Notes under the pieces: generated by a model | Database searches by the model: none | What the model was told of the DNA's origin: nothing | What the model saw: only the letters and a program-made list of their open reading frames with translations | Translations under genes and position numbers: made by a program | Shown: in pieces, positions 1 through 5,265 of the stretch | How the letters are laid out: every line of letters starts with the position of its first letter | Numbering within the stretch: the first letter of the stretch is position 1 | NCBI GenBank assembly: GCA_022615475.1 | Contig: JAKEGQ010000206.1 | Coordinates: 1-5,277 of the forward strand | Direction of reading: 5' to 3' | DNA from: Candidatus Methylomirabilota bacterium | GTDB lineage: Bacteria; Methylomirabilota; Methylomirabilia; Methylomirabilales; CSP1-5 | Length of the DNA stretch: 5,277 nucleotides

Positions 1-2
1 GT

Positions 3-359
3 CGGCTCGTCGCCCTTGCGGGGCGCGAGGGACGGATCCTCCTGACGCGGGATACGCGACTCCTCCTGCGGCGGCGGCGCTGCTCCATCATCTTTGTCCA
101 CCATGATCGCGTGTGGGACCAATTGAAGCAGGTGGCCGGCGAGCTCGGCCTCAGCATGGGACCACGGCTCGGGAGTCGGTGTCTCCGCTGTAATCGATCC
201 CTCGCCCCCCTCGCAAAGACTCGAGCCGCGGGACGGGTCCCGGAGTACATCTTTCACCGCCATGACGTCTTCTTTCATTGTGAGGGGTGCGGCCGAATCT
301 TTTGGGGCGGGACGCACCTCACCCACATGGAGGAGACCGTGCGGGCCCTATGCGGCTGA
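3..359 (+). CDS. Mut7-C RNase domain protein, C-terminal part (5' end outside window)
   Basis: The reading frame is open from the window edge to TGA at 357-359, giving 118 visible residues; the true start lies upstream. Seen: an RILLTRD segment (residues 11-17 of the visible part) followed by an Arg-rich stretch, then VPEY, and a zinc-ribbon made of two CxxC pairs (C60/C63 in SRCLRCN and C93/C96 in HCEGCGRIFW), ending in a WGGTHLTHM motif. This arrangement is typical of the Mut7-C family (PF01927): a PIN-like RNase fold whose acidic residues, including the Asp of LTRD, are thought to bind metal, plus a C-terminal zinc ribbon. Known: family members are predicted RNases, sometimes with an N-terminal ubiquitin-like domain; cellular substrates are poorly defined. 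Whether this copy has that N-terminal domain cannot be seen. Its end overlaps fmt by 10 bases, so the two are probably translated together. A GTG at 111 is an internal codon, because the homologous sequence continues upstream of it. Confidence 0.85.
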   Translation, partial: RLVALAGREGRILLTRDTRLLLRRRRCSIIFVHHDRVWDQLKQVAGELGLSMGPRLGSRCLRCNRSLAPLAKTRAAGRVPEYIFHRHDVFFHCEGCGRIFWGGTHLTHMEETVRALCG

Positions 360-1342
360 TCTTCATGGGGACGCCGGCATTCGCCGTCCCCTCGCTCACC
401 CGCCTCCTTCAGGCGGGGCACGAAGTAGCGCTCGTCGTGACCCAGCCGGACCGCCCTGCCGGCCGGGGGAAATTGCTCCGCACGCCGGCCGTCAAGCAGG
501 CGGCCGAGGCGGCGGGCCTTTCCGTGATCCAGCCGGTGAAGATCAGAGACGCAGATGTCGTGAGCCGCCTCCGACGGGCGAGACCTGAGGTGCTGGTGGT
601 GGTCGCCTTTGGCCAGCTCCTGCCCCGAACGATCCTCGACATTCCAACGAAGGGATGCCTGAACGTCCATGCATCCCTGCTCCCGAAATACCGCGGGGCG
701 GCTCCCATCCCCTGGGCGCTGATTCGGGGGGAGACGGTGACGGGTGTCACGATCATGGAAATCGTCGAGGAGATGGACGCCGGACCGATTCTGCTCCAAC
801 GGAAGATCCCGATCGCCGCCGAGGACACCGCGAGAACCCTGGAGGATCGCCTGGCACTCCTGGGGGCAGAGGCACTCATCGAGACGTTACGCGCCGTGGA
901 GCGCGGGGAAGTGATGAAGAGTCCACAGAACGAAGCCGAGGCCACCTACGCGCCGAGGCTTCCTCCGGACATCGGGCGTCTCGAGTGGTCCCGAAGCGCG
1001 GGTGATCTCTGGAATCTGGTGCGGGGCCTCGCGCCCCAACCCGGGGCCCACACCTTCTACCGGGGCCGACTGGTGCGGGTTCTCGGGGCACAGCCGCTGC
1101 CCGGTGACCATCCAGCGCGTGAGGGCACCATCGTCGGAGTGCGCAAGGGGATGGGTGTCGAGGTGGCGACGGGCCAGGGGACTCTTCTTCTCACCCAGCT
1201 GCAGCCGGAGGGGAGACGGGTCATGACGGCCGAGGAATTTTGCCGTGGCTATCGCGCGGAGGTGGGGAGTGGTTTTGCCTCCACCCGGGAGGAATCCGCG
1301 ACGCCTCGCCTTGGAGATTCTCGTCCGGGTCGAGCGGGATAA
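350..1342 (+). CDS. fmt: Methionyl-tRNA formyltransferase
   Basis: Fmt transfers a formyl group from 10-formyltetrahydrofolate to the amino group of Met on initiator tRNA in the cytoplasm. The 330-residue product starts with the classic MRLIFMGTPAFAVPSL and has VVTQPDRPAGRG (29-40). The catalytic residues are present: N105 and H107 in LNVHASLLPKYRGAAP and D143 in EEMDAGPIL. The C-terminal OB-like tRNA-binding domain follows after about residue 205, with LAPQPGAHTF and a C-terminal TAEEFCRGYR. The ATG at 350 is chosen because it gives the conserved N-terminus; in-frame starts further upstream add only non-homologous residues. The nearest strong purine tract, GGAGGAG at 329-335, is 14 bases away, so initiation probably relies on coupling to the upstream gene. 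Homologues are usually near 310 residues; here about 20 non-conserved residues (ASTREESATPR onward) are added while the frame runs into rsmB. Confidence 0.97.
   Translation: MRLIFMGTPAFAVPSLTRLLQAGHEVALVVTQPDRPAGRGKLLRTPAVKQAAEAAGLSVIQPVKIRDADVVSRLRRARPEVLVVVAFGQLLPRTILDIPTKGCLNVHASLLPKYRGAAPIPWALIRGETVTGVTIMEIVEEMDAGPILLQRKIPIAAEDTARTLEDRLALLGAEALIETLRAVERGEVMKSPQNEAEATYAPRLPPDIGRLEWSRSAGDLWNLVRGLAPQPGAHTFYRGRLVRVLGAQPLPGDHPAREGTIVGVRKGMGVEVATGQGTLLLTQLQPEGRRVMTAEEFCRGYRAEVGSGFASTREESATPRLGDSRPGRAG
1258..1262 (+). promoter_or_regulatory. Shine-Dalgarno site that favours the rsmB start at 1269
   Basis: A perfect GGAGG lies inside the 3' end of fmt, six bases before GTG 1269, which is ideal spacing. 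The earlier in-frame GTG at 1245 has only GAGGA at 1232-1236 with about eight bases between. The conserved RsmB sequence starts at NPRRLALEIL, downstream of both candidates, so homology does not decide between them. Confidence 0.55.
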
Positions 1343-2612
1343 GGCGTACGCGAATGTCCTCTTGGACACCCGGCTCAGGCGGCAGAGGCTGGCACCTCGC
1401 GACCGGGGTCTGGCGACGGAGCTCACCTATGGGGTCCTGCGGCATCGCGGGACAATGGACTATCTTCTGTCACGCGTCATTGACCGGCCGCTTGAGGCGG
1501 TTGATCTCGACGTGAGGAATCTCCTGAGGCTCGGGGCCTATCAGCTCTTGTATCTGAGCAAGATCCCGGGCTACGCGGCGGTCCACGAGACGGTGCGGCT
1601 GGCCCGGCCCGGGACGGCGCCCTTCGTTAACGCCATTCTGCGGGCCTTGGTGCGACGCGGTCCGCTCAAAGAAGAAGAACTGCCCGAGGACCCGGTCCTG
1701 GGATGCGCGGTCCGGCATTCCCATCCCGCCTGGCTGGTGGAGCGATGGCTGAAACAGTTGGGGGAGGAGGCGCGAGATCTGATGGAGGCCAACAATCGGA
1801 CTCCGCCTGTCTCGATCGGGTGGAATCCGCTTCGGGGAAGTGTGGCGGAGCTCGAGCACCGTCTCACCAAAGCGGGGGCGGAGTGGAAGGCAAGTCCCTG
1901 GGTGCCGAACGTGTATCGTGTTCGGGATGCGGGGAATCTGCTCGCCAGCGGGAGGAGGAACGGGGGGTTGTTCTGGGTGATGGATGAGGCGGCAGCGCTG
2001 GTCGTGCATCTCTTGGATCCGCAACCGGGAGAGCGGGTGCTCGACGCCTGCGCGGGAGGTGGTGGCAAGGCGACGCTGGCGGCCATGCTGATGCAGAACC
2101 GGGGTGAGGTGGCAGCCCTCGATCTGAGCCCCCGGGCGCTCCGACGCCTGCAGGATGGGGTGCGGCGCCTCGGCACGACTATCGTGCATCCGGTGCGAGG
2201 AGACGCCCGCGAGGCGGCGGGCCATTTCCGGAAATGGGCAGACCGGGTTCTGGTCGATGCCCCCTGTACAGGGCTGGGCACGGTCCGGCGGCGCCCGGAG
2301 ATCCGTTGGCATCGGGAGCCTGCGGATATCATCCGGCTCGCCGAGCTTCAAAGCGCGATCATGGATGGAGTGGCGGACTGCGTCACCCCCGGCGGTGCGC
2401 TGGTGTATGCCGTGTGCAGCCATGAACCGGAGGAGGGAGCGGAGGTCGTGGCAAAGTTCTTGACTCGGCATCCGGACTTCTCCAACGAGAACAACCTGCC
2501 GACTTTTTTCCAAGGGGCGAGAAGCGCTCTCGTGACCGGCGGGCACGTCGCCACCTGGCCTCACCGGCATGAGACCGACGGGTTCTTTGTCGGCCGGCTC
2601 CGACGGCACTAA
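1269..2612 (+). CDS. rsmB: 16S rRNA (cytosine-967-C5)-methyltransferase RsmB
   Basis: RsmB methylates C5 of cytosine 967 (E. coli numbering) in 16S rRNA using S-adenosylmethionine. The product has 447 residues from GTG 1269, or 455 from GTG 1245; E. coli RsmB has 429. An N-terminal NusB-like RNA-binding domain (about residues 8-130) includes NPRRLALEILVRV, LATELTYGVLRHRGTMDYLL and the VNAILRAL motif. The NusB-like domain separates it from RsmF-type enzymes. The Rossmann methyltransferase domain follows: motif I VLDACAGGGGKATLAA (about 257-272), ALDLS, VLVDAPCTGLGTVRRRPE with C333 (motif IV) and VYAVCSHEPEE with C383 (motif VI). By analogy with E. coli, C383 is the nucleophile and C333 helps release the product. 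Motif I is unusual: most homologues have CAAPGGKT or a close variant. The start lies 74 bases inside fmt and the stop is 15 bases before the PASTA gene, so coupling in one operon is likely. Confidence 0.95.
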   Translation: MVLPPPGRNPRRLALEILVRVERDKAYANVLLDTRLRRQRLAPRDRGLATELTYGVLRHRGTMDYLLSRVIDRPLEAVDLDVRNLLRLGAYQLLYLSKIPGYAAVHETVRLARPGTAPFVNAILRALVRRGPLKEEELPEDPVLGCAVRHSHPAWLVERWLKQLGEEARDLMEANNRTPPVSIGWNPLRGSVAELEHRLTKAGAEWKASPWVPNVYRVRDAGNLLASGRRNGGLFWVMDEAAALVVHLLDPQPGERVLDACAGGGGKATLAAMLMQNRGEVAALDLSPRALRRLQDGVRRLGTTIVHPVRGDAREAAGHFRKWADRVLVDAPCTGLGTVRRRPEIRWHREPADIIRLAELQSAIMDGVADCVTPGGALVYAVCSHEPEEGAEVVAKFLTRHPDFSNENNLPTFFQGARSALVTGGHVATWPHRHETDGFFVGRLRRH

Positions 2613-2627
2613 GGGGTGTGGACAGTC

Positions 2628-3338
2628 ATGATCTCGTCGAAGACCGTGCTGCGGATCTTGGGGATTGGGGTCGGGCTCTTGGTGTTATCTGTCATCTCCG
2701 GTTACATCGCCATGAATCTCTCCATGGAGCGGGACCGGATTGAGGTCCCTGTGGTGGTCGGGTTGGAGCTGAAGGAGGCGGCCCGCCAGCTGCGAATCGT
2801 GGGGCTGCAGCCCCGGATGGCCGGTGAGGACTACCATGCGGCTTTCCCGAAGGGTGCGGTAATCCGCCAGAGCCCGTCCGGCGGATCTCGTGTCCGTAAG
2901 AACCTCGAGGTGCGCCTCACCGTCAGTAGAGGCAGGGATGAGACGCTCGCACCGGACCTCACGGGCCAGCCCCTCTCGCAGGCGCAGCGGCTCTTGGCGG
3001 AGCAAGGTTTGGTCCTCGGGCCTACCGCCAAGGTGCACACGAGCCTGCCGACGGGCATGGTGATTGCGCAGAACCCGCCGGCTGGTTTTCCGACGCGGCG
3101 GGGGACGGCGGTGAGCGTGCTCATCAGCCTGGGGGAGGCAGAGCGCTTTTATGTGATGCCCAACCTGGTCGGGCAGTGGGAGGAAGAAGCCATCGCCATC
3201 CTGAAGGAGATGGGCCTTGAGCCTCGGGTGACCTATCAGTCCTTCCCCGCGCAGGCCCGACGAGTAGTGCTGCAAGAGCCGTCGTTCGGGACGCGGGTCA
3301 AAGAGAAAGAGGAAGTGGCGCTTGTCGTGGGCCAGTAG
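2628..3338 (+). CDS. Membrane-anchored protein with three PASTA domains
   Basis: A 236-residue protein with one hydrophobic N-terminal segment (about residues 7-30, rich in Leu, Gly, Val and Ile) preceded by a lone Lys and Arg, which suggests a signal anchor with the rest outside the membrane. Three PASTA repeats follow at about 38-101 (EVPVVVGLELKEA), 104-170 (LAPDLTGQPLSQAQRLL) and 173-236 (YVMPNLVGQWEEEAIAIL). Each has the pattern P-x-hydrophobic-x-G, an amphipathic helix, a V-I-x-Q-x-P or similar strand, and a final hydrophobic strand. Known: PASTA domains bind peptidoglycan fragments or beta-lactams and usually sit at the C-terminus of Ser/Thr kinases or class A/B PBPs. Here no kinase, transpeptidase or transglycosylase domain is present, so the protein is more likely an envelope sensor, scaffold or binding protein; that is inference. 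ATG 2628 is preferred because AAGGGG (2611-2616) precedes it by 11 bases; GTG 2616 overlaps that tract and would add four residues. Confidence 0.87.
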   Translation: MISSKTVLRILGIGVGLLVLSVISGYIAMNLSMERDRIEVPVVVGLELKEAARQLRIVGLQPRMAGEDYHAAFPKGAVIRQSPSGGSRVRKNLEVRLTVSRGRDETLAPDLTGQPLSQAQRLLAEQGLVLGPTAKVHTSLPTGMVIAQNPPAGFPTRRGTAVSVLISLGEAERFYVMPNLVGQWEEEAIAILKEMGLEPRVTYQSFPAQARRVVLQEPSFGTRVKEKEEVALVVGQ

Positions 3339-3340
3339 GG

Positions 3341-3413
3341 GTTCATGGTTCATAGTCGGAGACAACAACAAGTTCATGGTTGACGGTTCATGCTTCACCA
3401 TGAACCCTGAACG
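3341..3413 (+). repeat. Degenerate GTTCATG heptamer repeats with inverted copies
   Basis: The gap between the PASTA gene and rpe is built from 7-base units: GTTCATG 3341-3347, GTTCATA 3348-3354, GTTCATG 3372-3378, GTTGACG 3379-3385, GTTCATG 3386-3392 and CTTCACC 3393-3399, then the opposite orientation ATGAACC 3400-3406 and CTGAACG 3407-3413. Two GTTCATGG copies (3341-3348, 3372-3379) are exact complements of CCATGAAC 3398-3405. Simple heptamer arrays of this kind are seen between genes in several uncultured lineages. Their function is not known to me. They could be inert slippage products or form RNA structure ahead of rpe. Confidence 0.7.
3385..3406 (+). promoter_or_regulatory. Perfect 8-bp hairpin upstream of rpe
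   Basis: GGTTCATG (3385-3392) and CATGAACC (3399-3406) form an uninterrupted 8-bp stem with a six-base loop. It lies 11 bases before the GGAGGGG Shine-Dalgarno (3418-3424) of rpe and does not include it. No T-run follows, so a rho-independent terminator is unlikely. A role in rpe mRNA stability or translation is possible but unproven; the hairpin may simply be a by-product of the inverted heptamers. Confidence 0.4.
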
Positions 3414-3427
3414 CTTCGGAGGGGAGC

Positions 3428-4087
3428 ATGGTTAAAATCGCACCGGCAGTCCTCCTGGTCGACTATGGCCGCCTGGCGGAAGAGATCCTCGCGGTCGAGC
3501 AGGAGGCCGACCTGTTCCACTTCGACGTGATGGACGGCCACTTCGTCCCCGTGATCAGCTACGGGGCGGACCTGATTCGGTCGCTGCGCCCCCGGACGGC
3601 GGTTCCCTTCGATGTGCACCTGATGGTGGAATACCCCGAGCGCTACATCGCCGAGTTCGCCAAGGCCGGGAGTGACTGTCTGACGATCCATGCCGAGGTC
3701 TGTCCGCATCTCGACCGAACCATCCGACAGATCAAGGAAACGGGCACCCGGGCCGGAGTGGCCCTCAATCCCTCCACCCCCCTCGACACCCTCGACCCAG
3801 TGATCCGCGATCTCGATCTCGTCCTCTTGATGTCCGTGAACCCGGGCTTCGGGGGTCAGGGGTTCATCCCCCACGTGGAGCAGAAGGTGGAAGAGATGCG
3901 GCAACGGCTCGATGCGCTAGGAATCGGCTGCGAGCTCGAGGTGGATGGAGGGATCAAGGTCGAGAACTGCGCCCGGATCGCGAAGGCGGGGGCGTCCATC
4001 CTCGTGGCGGGCTCGGCTGTCTTTCAAAGTCCCGATCCGGCCGCAGCCATACGACAGATGAAACGCCTGGTGAATCTGTCCGTCTGA
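3428..4087 (+). CDS. rpe: Ribulose-phosphate 3-epimerase
   Basis: Rpe interconverts D-ribulose 5-phosphate and D-xylulose 5-phosphate in the cytoplasm, in the pentose phosphate and, where present, Calvin pathways. The 219-residue length is normal for this TIM-barrel family. The expected metal ligands are present: H31 and D33 in HFDVMDGHFVP, H64 in FDVHLMV and D173 in LEVDGGI. D33 and D173 are the acid/base pair in studied homologues. The phosphate-side loops MSVNPGFGGQGFI (135-147) and VAGSAVFQ (193-200) are also intact. One departure stands out: the first loop reads IAPAVLLVDYGRL where most homologues have IAPSILSADFxRL, so the Ser that contacts the substrate in characterised enzymes is Ala at position 7. 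ATG 3428 has a strong GGAGG (3418-3422) five bases upstream, and the conserved N-terminus begins right after it. The gene may be expressed with its neighbours, though the repeat-filled gap makes separate control possible. Confidence 0.96.
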   Translation: MVKIAPAVLLVDYGRLAEEILAVEQEADLFHFDVMDGHFVPVISYGADLIRSLRPRTAVPFDVHLMVEYPERYIAEFAKAGSDCLTIHAEVCPHLDRTIRQIKETGTRAGVALNPSTPLDTLDPVIRDLDLVLLMSVNPGFGGQGFIPHVEQKVEEMRQRLDALGIGCELEVDGGIKVENCARIAKAGASILVAGSAVFQSPDPAAAIRQMKRLVNLSV

Positions 4088-4095
4088 GCAGGACA

Positions 4096-4101
4096 GGGAG
4101 G
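4096..4101 (+). promoter_or_regulatory. Shine-Dalgarno-like tract ahead of the M23 gene
   Basis: GGGAGG lies four bases before GTG 4106, within a longer AGGGAGGG tract. It is the best ribosome-binding sequence near the gene and the main support for GTG 4106. The later candidates GTG 4142 and ATG 4145 have only a weak GAGAG (4134-4138), but ATG 4145 would give the more typical short signal peptide. Confidence 0.45.
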
Positions 4102-4105
4102 GCTG

Positions 4106-5014
4106 GTGGAAGGGAGCATCGCAGCGCGGTCCCGAGAGACTGTGATGAGGCAACTGCGGGTGAGTCTCCTTCTCGGTCTCCTATCCTTGGCGCACCCCTT
4201 GGGGGTGGGAGCGGATCTCCAGGTGAAGCTCCCCGGAGAGCCGGTCGTCCAGGGCGACCTTCGGGACCTCCGGGTCACGGCGGCCGAGCCGCTCATCGGG
4301 CTCGAGGCGCACTTCCGGGGCGCGAGCCTCCCCGCGCATGCGGGAGGAGGCGCATACACCGTCCTGCTCGCGGTGGATCTCGAGACGCCTCCCGGCCCTC
4401 ATCCGGTCGAGGTGACAGCCCAGGGGCAGTCTGGACAGCGGTATCACCGCCGGGTACAGATCACGGTGGTGGACGGTCGATTTCCCCTGCAGCATCTCAC
4501 GCTCCCCAAGGCGATGGTCGATCTGGATGCGAAAACCCTCGAACGGGTTCGCCGGGAGGAGGCCGTGCTGAAATCGATCTGGGAGACGTGGAGAGGGGAA
4601 CCATACTGGTGGCACGCCTTCATTGCGCCCCTCGACGGGAAGACTCAAATCAGTAGCACATTCGGGCTCCGGCGGATCATCAACGGTCAGCCCCGCAGCC
4701 CCCATACCGGCGTCGATTTCGAGGCGGAAGCCGGCACGCCGGTCCGGGCGAGCAACCGCGGCGTGGTGGCCTATGTCGGTGAGCTGTTCTTCAGCGGCAA
4801 CTCGGTGATCGTCCATCACGGGGGGGGACTCTTCACCATGTATTATCACCTGCAGGCGGCCCGGGTGGAGCCGGGGCAAGAGGTCGCCAAGGGGGACATC
4901 CTCGGTTGGGTTGGGGCGAGCGGTCGGGCCACCGGCCCGCACCTCCACTGGGGGGCTCGCCTTCAGGGGGCGCGTTTCAATCCAGAGCGGTTGCTTAAGC
5001 TTTCCGTCCCTTAG
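4106..5014 (+). CDS. Secreted M23-family (LytM-like) peptidoglycan metallopeptidase
   Basis: A 302-residue protein from GTG 4106. A signal sequence is visible: MRQLR followed by VSLLLGLLSLAHPLGVGA, with likely cleavage near residue 36, so the enzyme should act outside the cytoplasmic membrane. From ATG 4145 the product would have 289 residues and a textbook signal peptide; the mature protein would be the same. Residues about 38-125 look like a beta-rich, Ig-like N-terminal domain, followed by a charged helical linker (KTLERVRREEAVLKSIW). The C-terminal M23 domain (about 168-296) has STFGLRRIINGQPRSPHTGVDF with zinc ligands H200 and D204, then MYYHLQ with H248, and GPHLHWG with H279 and zinc ligand H281. 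All core residues are present, so it should be active, unlike degenerate EnvC/NlpD-type activators. Known: M23 enzymes cleave peptide bonds in peptidoglycan stems or cross-bridges. The exact bond is not predictable here. It begins 18 bases after rpe. Confidence 0.92.
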   Translation: MEGSIAARSRETVMRQLRVSLLLGLLSLAHPLGVGADLQVKLPGEPVVQGDLRDLRVTAAEPLIGLEAHFRGASLPAHAGGGAYTVLLAVDLETPPGPHPVEVTAQGQSGQRYHRRVQITVVDGRFPLQHLTLPKAMVDLDAKTLERVRREEAVLKSIWETWRGEPYWWHAFIAPLDGKTQISSTFGLRRIINGQPRSPHTGVDFEAEAGTPVRASNRGVVAYVGELFFSGNSVIVHHGGGLFTMYYHLQAARVEPGQEVAKGDILGWVGASGRATGPHLHWGARLQGARFNPERLLKLSVP

Positions 5015-5132
5015 CCAGTCTCGAACACCGAGCGCTCATCTCCGCCAAGAGTCCCAGGGTCGCCATCACGATGTGCTGAACATGGGCGAGGCGCGCGCTC
5101 CGAACCTAATTCAAACGCATTCCATCTTGTGA

Positions 5133-5156
5133 CAATGGAGCAATAGAGCATTGGAC
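5133..5156 (+). repeat. Three imperfect octamer direct repeats
   Basis: Consecutive units CAATGGAG (5133-5140), CAATAGAG (5141-5148) and CATTGGAC (5149-5156) differ by one to three bases. The run resembles the short simple repeats seen before rpe in style, though not in sequence. No function can be assigned. Confidence 0.5.
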
Positions 5157-5181
5157 TGCCCCTCGATCTTCCTCGGGGCTC

Positions 5182-5212
5182 TAAAGCAAACGCACTTTTT
5201 GCGTTTGCTTTA
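5182..5212. terminator. Perfect 13-bp hairpin, possible bidirectional terminator
   Basis: TAAAGCAAACGCA (5182-5194) and TGCGTTTGCTTTA (5200-5212) are exact complements around a five-base CTTTT loop. The stem begins with AAA and ends with TTT on either strand, as in bidirectional rho-independent terminators. Against this, the T-run is only three bases long before AAA, and the next T-run (5223-5227) is ten bases further on. It lies 167 bases after the M23 stop and is the best candidate terminator in the window. Confidence 0.5.
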
Positions 5213-5249
5213 AACGGCGGCCTTTTTCCCTCTTTGGAGCGCGCTGCGG

Positions 5250-5265
5250 GCGACCTCCCGGTCGC
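5250..5265. other. Small GC-rich stem-loop at window edge
   Basis: GCGACC (5250-5255) pairs perfectly with GGTCGC (5260-5265) across a TCCC loop. No T-run follows. It may be part of a structured RNA or a gene that continues beyond the window, or chance in GC-rich sequence. Confidence 0.25.

Noticed and set aside
275..945. Long minus-strand open frames opposite fmt
   Set aside because: They lie antisense to a clear gene, give Arg/Pro/Ser-rich sequence with no recognisable domain, and are expected shadows of G/C-rich codon use. The same applies to the minus-strand frames opposite rsmB, the PASTA gene, rpe and the M23 gene.
3341..3413. CRISPR-like array
   Set aside because: Units are seven bases, degenerate, partly inverted and without unique spacers of regular length, and no cas gene is present.
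5158..5179. GCCCC/GGGGC inverted repeat as a terminator stem
   Set aside because: Only five base pairs around a 12-base loop and no T-run directly after it; too weak beside the 13-bp hairpin just downstream.
5131..5180. tRNA-like stretch (AGAGCATTGGACT resembles a tRNA D-arm and anticodon stem)
   Set aside because: No matching 3' half of the anticodon stem, no T-arm GGTTCGA-type sequence and no acceptor stem could be found, so it is not a tRNA gene; a chance likeness within the octamer repeats is more probable.
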